Assembly (NCBI RefSeq): GCF_039522665.1
Contig: NZ_BAAADV010000007.1
Coordinates: forward strand, 1 to 64,000
Reading direction: 5' to 3'
From: Natronoarchaeum mannanilyticum
Lineage (GTDB): Archaea; Halobacteriota; Halobacteria; Halobacteriales; Natronoarchaeaceae
DNA: 64,000 nucleotides
This document shows, in pieces, positions 33,713 to 42,235 of the stretch (its first letter is position 1; each line of letters begins with the position of its first letter). The translations under genes and the position numbers were made by a program. The notes below the pieces were generated by a model. The model saw only the letters and a program-made list of their open reading frames with translations. It did no database searches and had not been told where the DNA came from.

Positions 33713-34105
33713 TTAGTTGGTGTAGTACTCCCGTCGTTCGTCGCTCCGCTGAACGTCCAGTCCCGGTTCGAGCGGGCTGATGTCGCCGGTCAGTTCCACC
33801 GTGCGCTCGTCGCCCTGCGAGCGCTCGATCAGGCCGGTGCTCTCTAACTTCGGTAGATGAACGTGGTGAAGCGAGAGCTGGACCTGCCGAAGCCGGTCCT
33901 CGTCGACGTCCGCGGGGTCGACGTCGTTCTCGCGGGCCGCGACCGCCGCGGCGAGTTCGTCGACGTGTACCTCGCGATCCCGGCGGCGCAGATAGGAGAG
34001 GACGTGGCGCCGCCGCTGACTCTCCAGGATCTCGAACACGCGATCCGGCGTCAACTCCGGACTTCTGGACCGCTCGCCTCGTATCCGCTGGTTTCCCCCA
34101 CTCAT
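33713..34105 (-). CDS. winged-helix regulator, DUF7344 type
   Basis: A 130-residue haloarchaeal protein with a winged-helix core: LTPDRVFEILESQRRRHVLSYL, the VHVDELAAAVAARE helix-turn-helix and LHHVHLPKLESTGLIERSQGDERTVELTG as recognition helix and wing. This matches the DUF7344 domain found widely in haloarchaea as a presumed transcription regulator. It converges on rad25 with a 60-base spacer and is followed on the same strand by a DUF420 gene reading in the same direction. Targets are unknown. Confidence 0.85.
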   Translation of the reverse strand: MSGGNQRIRGERSRSPELTPDRVFEILESQRRRHVLSYLRRRDREVHVDELAAAVAARENDVDPADVDEDRLRQVQLSLHHVHLPKLESTGLIERSQGDERTVELTGDISPLEPGLDVQRSDERREYYTN

Positions 34106-34216
34106 GGGTAGAAGAACGACGTAGCGGGGGTTACCTCCAGAGCTTCCATGTGAAAGCAGTTGATAACGGGGGGAGGATCCCCCGGCGCCGTCTGACAGTT
34201 CACTCGTAGCCGATCC

Positions 34217-34777
34217 CTAAAACAGCACGTGCAACAGCAGGTAGACGACGATTCCGAGCGCGAAGGAGATCAACCACAGCGAGGCGGCGATGCGCCCGAC
34301 CCGCGCGTGGTTCGTCGACGGCAACTCGCCGACCGGCCGCGTCAGCGCGAGCAACAGCGCGTAGTACACCGGCGGCAGCGACGCGATCGCGAGCAGGATG
34401 TGGATCGCGAGCACCGGATAGTAGACGAACCGCTCGACGACCCCCGGGCCGGCGAACGAGGACGGCCCGAGCAGCGAAACGCGGTAGAGGTACATCGCCA
34501 GGAACGCGACGAACAGGCCGAACGAAGTCAGCATGAGCGTCCGGTGTCGGTCCACGTCGCCGCGCCGGATCGCCCTGATCCCCGCCGCGATGGTACCGAT
34601 CGCGGCCAGGCTGACGACGGCGTTGAGCGTCGGGATGGCCTCGAGCACCGCGTCGGGCGCCGTCGGCAGCGCGTCCGTCGGTACGACCTGCAGCGCCGCC
34701 GCGAACACGACCGCCAGCGAGACGATCGACAGCACGCCCGTCAGCAGCGGCACGTGGTCCTCGACTCGTGTTTGCAT
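34217..34777 (-). CDS. DUF420 membrane protein
   Basis: A 186-residue membrane protein of the DUF420 family with five helices. Typical features are the DVDRHRTLMLTSFGLFVAFLAMYLYRV segment, containing the family HR motif after a short loop, IHILLAIASLPPVYYALLLAL and HARVGRIAASLWLISFALGIVVYLLL. The family is usually linked to heme-copper oxidase assembly (CtaM/YozB-like); here no oxidase genes adjoin, so the link is an inference from homology. Confidence 0.88.
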   Translation of the reverse strand: MQTRVEDHVPLLTGVLSIVSLAVVFAAALQVVPTDALPTAPDAVLEAIPTLNAVVSLAAIGTIAAGIRAIRRGDVDRHRTLMLTSFGLFVAFLAMYLYRVSLLGPSSFAGPGVVERFVYYPVLAIHILLAIASLPPVYYALLLALTRPVGELPSTNHARVGRIAASLWLISFALGIVVYLLLHVLF

Positions 34778-34871
34778 CGCTCGGCCGTTGGGACTGATGC
34801 CTCTTACCGGTTAGCAAAAACGTCGCGGCTGCCGCAACCGACCGACGGCGAATCGTCACAGTCCCGCCCGA

Positions 34872-35666
34872 TCAGAGGTACGACGCGTCCCAGCGCGAGG
34901 GCTTGCGCGCGTTGCCGCAGTCGCCGCACTCGATCCGCCCCATCGAGTCCATCGCGGTCGCCAGCGACTCGCAGTTCCCGCAGTAGTAGCCGTACTTGCG
35001 CTCGGCGTCGCGATCGGTGTAGGCGACGAAGAAGGGCGCTATCGATCCCTTGTCCGGGTCCGAGCGGTCGGCGTACACCGTCCGGCCGTCGTCGGTCGTC
35101 GCCTCGATCAGCCGATCGGCCGATTCCTCGGCAGCGGCTTCCTCCGCCCCGCCGGCCGGTACCGCGGCGGTCAGCCCCGGCTCGCTCTGCTCGACGTAGA
35201 CGTTCTCGACGTGGCGGCGGCCGTCGATCTCGATCTCTCGCTCGTCGACCGTCTCGAAGCCGTGGTGCCGGTAGAAGGAGTTGCCCTCGCTGTTATCCGA
35301 CAGCACCATCCCGCGGAGCACGTCGACGCCCCGCTCGCGGAGCGCGTCGCGCGTCTCGTCGAGCAGCGTCTTCGCGACGCCCTCGCCGCGGTGGTCGGGG
35401 TGGACGTGGAGCCAGTGGAGATCCCCCGTCTCGTCGTCGCCGACGACGACGGCGTCCGCGAAGGCTACTACGTCGCCCCCGCGCTCGCCGACGAGAAACT
35501 GCCGATCGTCGTCCTCGACAGCGTCCTCGATCGCGGCGTCGTCGTACCACTCCTCGACCGCGGCGTCGATCGTGTCCGGGCTCATCGAGTACGAGGCGTA
35601 CATCGACTCGCGGGCGACCGTTCTGATCTCCTCGCCGTCGTCCGGCTGCGCTTGACGCACGTCCAT
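34872..35666 (-). CDS. GNAT acetyltransferase fused to a zinc-ribbon domain
   Basis: A 264-residue fusion. Residues 1-155 are a GNAT domain (VRQAQPDDGEEIRTVARESM at the start, LHVHPDHRGEGVAKTLL as the acetyl-CoA loop, NSEGNSFYRHHGFE at the end). After a short Ala/Glu linker, the C-terminal 80 residues (DRSDPDKGSIAPFFVAYTD) match DUF5816 and end in a CGNCES ... CGDCG zinc ribbon. A TTTTAAC-like element near 35690-35697 supports the ATG at 35666 instead of 35681. The acetylated substrate is unknown; the ribbon could bring it to nucleic acid or protein targets (inference). Confidence 0.88.
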   Translation of the reverse strand: MDVRQAQPDDGEEIRTVARESMYASYSMSPDTIDAAVEEWYDDAAIEDAVEDDDRQFLVGERGGDVVAFADAVVVGDDETGDLHWLHVHPDHRGEGVAKTLLDETRDALRERGVDVLRGMVLSDNSEGNSFYRHHGFETVDEREIEIDGRRHVENVYVEQSEPGLTAAVPAGGAEEAAAEESADRLIEATTDDGRTVYADRSDPDKGSIAPFFVAYTDRDAERKYGYYCGNCESLATAMDSMGRIECGDCGNARKPSRWDASYL

Positions 35667-35803
35667 GGTACACCATAACACATAGTCGGGGTTAAAACTT
35701 CGTGCGCGAAAGGCGGGCGTTTGTATGTCGGCGCGAACGACGCCGCTCGTCTCGGTCAGGCGCCGTTCCGATCAAGCGCCGAGCCGTCCGGATGGCGAGT
35801 CGA

Positions 35804-37237
35804 TCAGGCCCCGAGGCGCTCGGTCCACCGATCGACCGCCCGGCGGTACGCGAGCTCGCCGACGGCCAGCATCAGGACGCCCGCGCCGGCCAGCGCGGCC
35901 AGCGCGGTCCCCGACAGCGGCGCCAGCACCAGCCCGACGATCAGCAGCGGCACCAGCGTCGCGGCGACGGCGGCGGTGAACACCGCGAACAGCACGGTGT
36001 CGAAGAGGAACTCGCCGGGATCGAAGCCGGCGAGATAGGTCGTGATGCCCAGCAGGTACTGGTGGAAGCCGACGAGCAGAACGAGCCCCGCGACGGCGTC
36101 GATCGGTCGCGCGTCGAACGCGACCGCGGCGATCGCGAAGTACGCCACCGCGGTCGGCAGCCCGACGAGCGCGGCGACGCGGCGCTTGGCTTCAAACAGC
36201 GCGTCGAGCGAGAGCGGGTACTGCAGGTACGACTCGGCGTCGTCGTACTGGGTGACCCAGTTGTACGTCGTGAACGCCGACAGGCCCAGCAGCGCGCCGA
36301 ACGTCGCGCCGGTCGAGGGCTCGACGCCGGTGATCCGGCCGGCGAGTTCGACCAGCCCGACGCAGACGCCGAAGATCACGCCGCCCGAGAACGGCACCTT
36401 CCAGAGGCCGCCCTCCGAGCGCGCGACGTCGAGGAACGTCTTGGTCGTCAACCCCGTCTCGTCGCCGAACCGGGCACGCCAGCGCTCGAACGCCGGGTCG
36501 ACCGAGCGCGTCGGCGTCGACGTCGAGGGGTCGAACGCGGCGAGCCCGATCGCGGCGGCTGCGCCGATGGAACCGATGGTTCCGGCGACCGCAGCAAGCG
36601 ATGGCGACGCGAACAGGGCGTACGGCGTCGCGCTCACCCAGTCGACGCCGGCGACGTGTGCGCCCCCGACGCCCGCCGCCAGCGCGCCCGCCACGAGCCA
36701 TCCCGCGACGCCGCGAGATGACAATCCCAGTAATGCGAGCGTAACGACGAGCCCGAGCACGAACGTCGCGGTCAGCGAGAGGTACAGCAGGGGCACCTGC
36801 GCGACGCCGAACTCGCCGCCGCTGCCGCCGACGGCGGGCAGAAACGCCAGGGCGACCGGCAGTACGAACAGCGCCGAGTAGTACAGCGCGTCCTTCGCGA
36901 GGAAGTGGACGAGCAGGCGCCGGCGCGAGACCGGCAGCGTCCGCGCCGAGAACACCAGCAGGTTCACCTCGCCGAGCAGGTTGTCCATGGCGTCGCGGCC
37001 GACCAGCCCGATCGTGCCGGTGTGGAGGCCGAAGGCGAACACCAGCGCGTGGAGGCCGGCGACGACCGCCGCGACAGAGGTTCCAGTTTCGGTCAGCGCG
37101 ACCACGGCGGCGCCGGCGATCAGCGCGACGAACAGGGGGAACGCGGCGAACCGGCGGCCGCCGAACAGCTCGGCGTGGAGCCGCCACTCCTCGCGGACCA
37201 TGCCGGCGAACAGCGTCCGGTCCAGCTTGCGGCTCAT
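35804..37237 (-). CDS. ABC-type exporter permease
   Basis: A 477-residue membrane protein with about 12 hydrophobic segments. It starts MSRKLDRTLFAGMVREEWRLHAE and overlaps the ATPase gene stop by four bases (ATGA). The double-length, two-half arrangement (with a soluble loop near residues 240-290 containing DPAFERWRARFGDETG) resembles the large ABC-2 permeases of haloarchaea. The frame is open further upstream only in arginine-rich shadow of the ATPase gene. The substrate is unknown. Confidence 0.85.
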   Translation of the reverse strand: MSRKLDRTLFAGMVREEWRLHAELFGGRRFAAFPLFVALIAGAAVVALTETGTSVAAVVAGLHALVFAFGLHTGTIGLVGRDAMDNLLGEVNLLVFSARTLPVSRRRLLVHFLAKDALYYSALFVLPVALAFLPAVGGSGGEFGVAQVPLLYLSLTATFVLGLVVTLALLGLSSRGVAGWLVAGALAAGVGGAHVAGVDWVSATPYALFASPSLAAVAGTIGSIGAAAAIGLAAFDPSTSTPTRSVDPAFERWRARFGDETGLTTKTFLDVARSEGGLWKVPFSGGVIFGVCVGLVELAGRITGVEPSTGATFGALLGLSAFTTYNWVTQYDDAESYLQYPLSLDALFEAKRRVAALVGLPTAVAYFAIAAVAFDARPIDAVAGLVLLVGFHQYLLGITTYLAGFDPGEFLFDTVLFAVFTAAVAATLVPLLIVGLVLAPLSGTALAALAGAGVLMLAVGELAYRRAVDRWTERLGA

Positions 37238-38016
37238 CGTCGGGCGGTCGGCGTCGACGAGCGTCCTTCGGCGTCTGACTCGTCGGAGCGACCGCCGTCG
37301 CCGCTCCGATCGACCTCGTCGACGAACGCGTCGAGCAGCGACTCGTCGGCGCCCATCTTCGCGGGTTCGCGCTCGGAAACGAGCTTGCCGTCCGCGACGA
37401 CGCCGACGCGCGTGCAGATCTCCTCGGCGACCTCGATGTGGTGCGTCGAGAGGAACAGGGCGTTGCCGTCCTCGCGGTATTCCTCGAAGAACTCCTTGAC
37501 GCGGGCCTGGACGATCGGGTCGAGGTTGGCGAGGGGCTCGTCGATGAACACCACGTCGGGATCGTGGAGGAACGCCTGCGAGATCATCACCTTCTGCTGT
37601 TGGCCGCGCGAGAGGTCCGTCGCCATCGCGTCGAGCTTGTCCCGAAAGGAGAGGCGCTCGGCCCACTCGTCGACGCGCGCGGCCAGCGTGTCGGGGTCGA
37701 TCTCGCGCACGCGCCCGACGAACTGGAAGTACTCGCGCGGGCTCTGGAAGCTCGGCGGCGATTCCTTTTCGGGGACGATGCCGACCTTCCGCCGGGTTTC
37801 GATCGGCTCCGTCGCCGGATCGGTTCCCAGCACCGAGAGCTCCCCGCTGTCGGGGGTCGCCTGACCGGTCAGTAACTGGATCGTCGTCGTCTTGCCCGCC
37901 CCGTTCGGCCCGAGCAGGCCGAACGTCTCGCCGCGCTCGACCGACAGCGACAGCCCGTCCAGCGCGAGGAAGTCGCCGTAGGACTTGCGCACGTCGGTCA
38001 TCCGGATGCAGCTCAT
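37234..38016 (-). CDS. ABC transporter ATP-binding protein
   Basis: ATPase partner of the preceding permease, 260 residues. Walker A GPNGAGKT is at residues 36-43, the Q-loop region IVPEKESPPSF near 85, signature LSRGQQQK near 135, Walker B VVFIDEPLANLD near 158-169 and the H-loop STHHIE. The C-terminal 40 residues are a disordered acidic tail. ATG at 38016 (MSCIRMTDVRKSYG) fits a TTATTA element near 38043-38048; the upstream ATG at 38055 is rejected. It is divergent from the MFS gene. Confidence 0.93.
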   Translation of the reverse strand: MSCIRMTDVRKSYGDFLALDGLSLSVERGETFGLLGPNGAGKTTTIQLLTGQATPDSGELSVLGTDPATEPIETRRKVGIVPEKESPPSFQSPREYFQFVGRVREIDPDTLAARVDEWAERLSFRDKLDAMATDLSRGQQQKVMISQAFLHDPDVVFIDEPLANLDPIVQARVKEFFEEYREDGNALFLSTHHIEVAEEICTRVGVVADGKLVSEREPAKMGADESLLDAFVDEVDRSGDGGRSDESDAEGRSSTPTARR

Positions 38017-38120
38017 TGTCTGCTCTACGTCTAGTCCGACCGGTAATAACACCACTGGCGCACGACCGAGCGGCCGCTTTCGAGCGGGTTAAGAGGCTGA
38101 CCGACTAGTCAGTTCGTACA

Positions 38121-39356
38121 GTGAGCGACAGCCGACGCGTCGTCGCGGCCGTGATCGCCTGCACCTTTTTCGTCGGCTTCGGCGGCGGCGTCGTCTTTCC
38201 GATCCTTCCGAACCTCGGCGCGGTGCTGGGCATCTCGCCGTTTCTCGTCGGCGTAATATTGAGCGCCAACCGGATCACCAGGCTCGTCGCGAACGCGCCC
38301 GCCGGCGCGCTCGTCGACCGCGCGGGAACCCGGACGCCGTTCGTCGTCGGGCTGTTCGTCGAGGGCGTCGCCACGCTGGGGTACGTCGTCGCCGTCACGG
38401 CGCCGTTCCCCGAGTTCTGGTTCCTCGTCTCGCGGGTCTGCTGGGGGGTCGGGAGCGCGCTCGTGTTCGCGACCGCGTACACGATCACCGCCGACGTCAG
38501 CGAGTCGGCCTCGCGAGGGACGAGCATGGGCACCGTCCGCGCGGGAATCACCTTCGGCTTCCCCGCGGGGCTGGTACTGGGCGGCGTGGTCAGCGAGCTC
38601 TACAGCGTCGCCGTGGCGTTCGCGCTCGCGGCCGCCTTCGCGCTGTTCGCGAGCGTGCTCGCCTACCGGATCGTCCCCGAAACCCACGCCGAGGCGGTCG
38701 AGGCCGCGAGCGCGAGCGGCTCCGTCAAGCCCTGGGAGATCGACCGGAGCCTCCCGGCGCTGACGGTCGGCCTGGTCAACTTCGGCGTCTTCTTCGCGTA
38801 CGTCGGCGCGCTGTTCTCGACGCTCGTGCTATTCCTGGAGTTCCGCGAGATCGGCCTGCTCGGGTTCGACGCGCAGGGTACCTCCGGCGCTCTCATGGCC
38901 GTGACCGTGCTCGCGGGCTCGGTGTCGATGCTCGCGGGCGGGAAGCTCAGCGACCTGTACGGCTACCGGGTGCCGATCGTCCTCGGTTCGTTACTCGTCT
39001 CGGGCGTCGGCTTCCTGCTGTTACCCCGTCCCGGCGGCGTCCCCGGCGTCGTCGCGGCGTGCGTGCTGATCGGCGCCGGACAGGGCGGCACGACGGGCCC
39101 GATGATGGCGCTGATCGCGGATCTGACGCCCGACGAACGCATGGGCCGGGCGATGGGGACGAACAACGTGCTCGGCGACGTCGGCGGCGCGCTGGGGCCG
39201 CTGGTCTCGCTGCCGCTGGTCGAGTCGATCGGCTTCGCGCCGGTGTACGCCGCCTGCGCGCTGATCCCGGTCGCCGCCGGCGTCGTCCTGATGGTCGGCG
39301 TCCGCGCCGAGACCGGCGAGGTCAACCCCTCGCTGGACGCGCAAACCGTGGACTGA
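38121..39356 (+). CDS. major facilitator superfamily transporter
   Basis: A 411-residue MFS permease with 12 hydrophobic helices. Family features are the N-terminal FFVGFGGGVVFPILPNLG, the loop 2-3 motif NAPAGALVDRAGTRTPF, and the second-half equivalent GGKLSDLYGYRVPIVLG. The overall look resembles drug-efflux type MFS proteins, but the substrate is not predictable. The start is GTG at 38121, placed about 27 bases after a GGTTAAGA element near 38087-38095. Confidence 0.9.
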   Translation: MSDSRRVVAAVIACTFFVGFGGGVVFPILPNLGAVLGISPFLVGVILSANRITRLVANAPAGALVDRAGTRTPFVVGLFVEGVATLGYVVAVTAPFPEFWFLVSRVCWGVGSALVFATAYTITADVSESASRGTSMGTVRAGITFGFPAGLVLGGVVSELYSVAVAFALAAAFALFASVLAYRIVPETHAEAVEAASASGSVKPWEIDRSLPALTVGLVNFGVFFAYVGALFSTLVLFLEFREIGLLGFDAQGTSGALMAVTVLAGSVSMLAGGKLSDLYGYRVPIVLGSLLVSGVGFLLLPRPGGVPGVVAACVLIGAGQGGTTGPMMALIADLTPDERMGRAMGTNNVLGDVGGALGPLVSLPLVESIGFAPVYAACALIPVAAGVVLMVGVRAETGEVNPSLDAQTVD

Positions 39357-39371
39357 CGCGGAACCGGGCGA

Positions 39372-39470
39372 TGCCGACGACGCCGCGGCTGCACGCCGCT
39401 GGCGGGGCTGCTGCCGACGACGCCGCGGCTGCACGCCGCTGGCGGGGCTGCTGCCGACGACGCCGCGGCT
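39372..39470. repeat. 40-base tandem repeat, 2.5 copies
   Basis: A 40-base unit beginning TGCCGACGACGCCGCGGCTG occurs perfectly at 39372-39411 and 39412-39451, with a 19-base partial third copy ending at the stop codon of the oxidoreductase gene (39470-39472). It fills the space between two convergent genes. Perfect identity points to recent duplication. Confidence 0.85.
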
Positions 39471-40561
39471 CAGTCCTCCGACACTCGCAGCGCGTGCTCG
39501 TCGCCCCGCTCGCTCGACTCGTAGATGGCGTCGAGCACGCGCTGGACCTGCAACCCCTCCTCGACCGAGTTCTGCATCGGCGGCTGGCCGGCGCGGACGG
39601 CGTCGAGGAACGTCTTGCTCTCGGCGCGCCAACCGGTCACCTCCGGGTGGGCGGTCTGCTCGCTGTCGATGTAGTGGTCGCCGCCGTCCAGTCCGGTGTC
39701 GAAGATCGTCAGCGAGTCCTCGCCCAGATCGAACCGGGCGCCCGAATCCGCGCCGCGGACGACGAACTCGTCGGTCGACTCGCGGTTGGTCGCCCAGGAT
39801 ACCTCCAGCGAGACGGTGGCGCCGTTCTCGCACTTGAGGAAGGCGCTGACCGAGTCGTCGACGTCGAACGTCTCGGAGCCGACGGTCCACTCGCTGCTCC
39901 AGTTGTCCGGGTCAGCATAGGTGTCGTCGGTGCCGAACTCCGAGCGCGTCTCGCCGACGACCTCGGTCACCTCCGGGAAGTCGAGCAGGTACAGCGCCAG
40001 ATCGACCGCGTGGACGCCCAGATCCAGCAGCGCGCCGCCGCCGGCGAGCTCCCGGTTGGTGAACCACGAGCCGAGCGCGGGGATGCCGCGTCGGCGCACG
40101 TAGTTGGCTTCGATGTGCCTGATATCGCCGAACTGCCCCTTGCGCTGGTAGGCCTTGAACATCGACGTCGCGCCCGAGAAGCGGTAGTGGAACCCGACCA
40201 TACAGAACCCCTCCGCGGCCTGGGCCGCCTCGGCGATCCGCTCGGCGCTGTCGAGCGTGTGGGCCAGCGGCTTCTCGACGAGTACGTCGAGTCCCGCATC
40301 CAGCGCGCCGACGGTCACCGGCTCGTGATACTTGTTCGGCGTCGTGACGACGACCGCGTCGAGGTCCTCGCGGTCGTACATCTCCTCGTGGCTCTCGTAC
40401 GTGCGAGCGTCGAAGTCGCGTTCGAAGCTCTCGCGCGTGTCCGCGGCGACGTCGACCCCCGCCCGGACCTCGTGGTCGAAGTCGCGGACGTTCTCGGCGT
40501 GGATGCGCCCCATCCCGCCGAGGCCGACGACGCCGACGCGCACGGCGTCACCGTCGCTCAT
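39470..40561 (-). CDS. Gfo/Idh/MocA family oxidoreductase
   Basis: NAD(P)-dependent sugar or inositol dehydrogenase type protein, 363 residues. The N-terminal Rossmann motif VGVVGLGGMGRIHAENV, the TTPNKYHEPV strand and the EKPLAHTLDSA motif (with the catalytic-site Lys) are standard. The C-terminal domain shows HYRFSGATSMFK and GVHAVDLALYLLDFPEVTEV with the conserved Asp/His pair DLGVHAVD. The precise substrate cannot be told. It converges on the MFS gene, whose product might carry the substrate (weak inference). Confidence 0.92.
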   Translation of the reverse strand: MSDGDAVRVGVVGLGGMGRIHAENVRDFDHEVRAGVDVAADTRESFERDFDARTYESHEEMYDREDLDAVVVTTPNKYHEPVTVGALDAGLDVLVEKPLAHTLDSAERIAEAAQAAEGFCMVGFHYRFSGATSMFKAYQRKGQFGDIRHIEANYVRRRGIPALGSWFTNRELAGGGALLDLGVHAVDLALYLLDFPEVTEVVGETRSEFGTDDTYADPDNWSSEWTVGSETFDVDDSVSAFLKCENGATVSLEVSWATNRESTDEFVVRGADSGARFDLGEDSLTIFDTGLDGGDHYIDSEQTAHPEVTGWRAESKTFLDAVRAGQPPMQNSVEEGLQVQRVLDAIYESSERGDEHALRVSED

Positions 40562-40743
40562 ACGAGATATTCGGCTGCAGGCGACAAAAACAGCGGGGGC
40601 GAGCGCTCACTCCGACCCGGCGTCGGCGTCGCGACGGCCTCGGGACCCACGGCGAGCTGTCACGACGAGCGGCGCCGACAACCCAGGCGACACCCGACGC
40701 GGACAACAAAGGGGTTAATCGCCCCCGCCCGCAATCGACGCCC

Positions 40744-41583
40744 ATGAGCGGAGATCAGGGCTGGTTCGCCGATATCGACCCCGGCGACGCCGACGCGGCC
40801 GCCGAGCGAGTCCGATCCGGCGAGGCCGAGTCGCCGACCGACTGGCCGGACCGGGCCGTCGAGGCGGGTTTCGCCGCCGACGCCGAGTCGTACTACGACG
40901 CGCTCCGAGCGGCCACGCGGGCCGCGGCGCGCGAGGAGGTCGCGGCGTCCGAGCGCGCCGACGACAAGCAGCTCGTCCACGCCGTCCGGTCGATGGACGA
41001 CTGCGAGCGCACCGCAAACGAGCTCGCCGAGCGCGTCGCCGAGTGGGCCGGCAGCCTGTACGACGACGCCGGAACGGGCGTCTCCTACGCCCGCGAGCTC
41101 GCCGACGCCGAGCCCGAGGATCCGACCGAACGCCAGCTCGTCTCGCTGGCCGAGCGGGTCGACGACCTCGCCGAGGAGCGCGACGCGCTTCGCGGGTTCG
41201 TCGAGCGCCAGGCATCGGACGTCGCCCCGAACCTGAGCGCGCTCGCCGGGCCGGTGCTGGCCGCCCGGCTGATCGCGCTGGCGGGCGACCTCGAATCGCT
41301 CGCCAAACAGCCCAGCGGCACCGTGCAGGTACTGGGCGCCGAGGACGCCCTGTTCGCCCATCTCCGGGGTCGGGGCCCCTCGCCCAAGCACGGCGTGATC
41401 TTCACCCACGAGTACGTTCGGGGCACCGAGCGCGACGAGCGCGGTTCGGCGGCGCGAGCGCTGGCCGGCAAGCTCTCGATCGCCGCGCGCGTCGACCACT
41501 ACTCCGGCGAGCGCAAGCCCAAACTCGACGCCGAACTCGACCGGCGGATCGAGCGCATCCGATCGCGGGGTGAGGACGCGTGA
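40744..41583 (+). CDS. nop5: Nop5/Nop56 family C/D box RNP protein
   Basis: Scaffold of the archaeal box C/D sRNP that holds fibrillarin and L7Ae on guide RNAs for 2'-O-methylation. The 279-residue protein has an N-terminal fibrillarin-binding domain, a coiled-coil (residues 90-150) and the Nop domain with APNLSALAGPVLAARLIALAGDLESLAK, LGAEDALFAHLRGRGPSPKHGVIF and LAGKLSIAARVDHYSGE. It lacks the Lys/Glu-rich eukaryotic tail. Its end overlaps the fibrillarin start by four bases (GTGA). Confidence 0.95.
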   Translation: MSGDQGWFADIDPGDADAAAERVRSGEAESPTDWPDRAVEAGFAADAESYYDALRAATRAAAREEVAASERADDKQLVHAVRSMDDCERTANELAERVAEWAGSLYDDAGTGVSYARELADAEPEDPTERQLVSLAERVDDLAEERDALRGFVERQASDVAPNLSALAGPVLAARLIALAGDLESLAKQPSGTVQVLGAEDALFAHLRGRGPSPKHGVIFTHEYVRGTERDERGSAARALAGKLSIAARVDHYSGERKPKLDAELDRRIERIRSRGEDA

Positions 41584-42209
41584 GCCTCCCCGACGGCGTC
41601 GTCCGGCGCGAGTTCGACGGCGAGGATCGGCTGGCGACGCGCGGGACGCCGGTGTACGGCGAGCCCACCGACGGCGAGTGGCGGCTCTGGGACGCCCGCC
41701 GCTCGAAGCTCGGCGCGATGCTGGAACTCGGCATGGACACCGGGCTCGCGGGCGGCGACAGCGTCCTGTATCTCGGCGCCGCCAGCGGGACGACCGTCAG
41801 CCACGTCGCCGACTTCGCCGGCCCGACCTACGCCGTCGAGTTCGCGAGCCGACCCGCTCGCGATCTGCTCGACGCCGCCGCCGACCGCGAGCGGCTGTTC
41901 CCGCTCGTCAAGGACGCCCGGAAGCCCGAGACGTACGCCCACGTCGTCGAGAGCGGCCTCGACGCCGTCGTCCAGGACGTCGCGACCAGCGGGCAGGCCC
42001 GCGTCTCGACGCTCAACCGGCGGTTCCTGGCCGAGGATGGCAGGCTCGTCGCGGCGTACAAAGCCCGCAGCGAGGACGTGACCGCCGATCCCGACGACGT
42101 GTTCGACGACGTGCTCGCCGAACTCGAAGCGGAGTTCGAGATCCTCGAGACCGAGCGGCTCGACCCGTTCCACGACGACCACCTCGGCGTCGTCGCGACG
42201 CCGAAGTAA
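41580..42209 (+). CDS. flpA: fibrillarin-like rRNA/tRNA 2'-O-methyltransferase
   Basis: SAM-dependent 2'-O-methyltransferase of the C/D box RNP, 209 residues. The start is GTG. Visible motifs are the WRLWDARRSKLGAML entry region, the SAM site VLYLGAASGTTVSHVADF, the acidic strand end AVEFASRP, and DAVVQDVATSGQ followed by AAYKARSED with the catalytic Lys. It is coupled to nop5 by overlapping stop and start codons. Confidence 0.96.
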   Translation: MSLPDGVVRREFDGEDRLATRGTPVYGEPTDGEWRLWDARRSKLGAMLELGMDTGLAGGDSVLYLGAASGTTVSHVADFAGPTYAVEFASRPARDLLDAAADRERLFPLVKDARKPETYAHVVESGLDAVVQDVATSGQARVSTLNRRFLAEDGRLVAAYKARSEDVTADPDDVFDDVLAELEAEFEILETERLDPFHDDHLGVVATPK

Positions 42210-42235
42210 CAATCGGCAGGAGGACGCGAAGCGTC

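Noticed and set aside
35804-37666. Permease frame extended back to 37666.
   Set aside because: The extra N-terminus is Arg-rich shadow of the ATPase gene; the ATGA overlap at 37234-37237 marks the start.
39372-39470. Tandem repeat considered as a CRISPR.
   Set aside because: Copies are contiguous with no spacer sequence between them.
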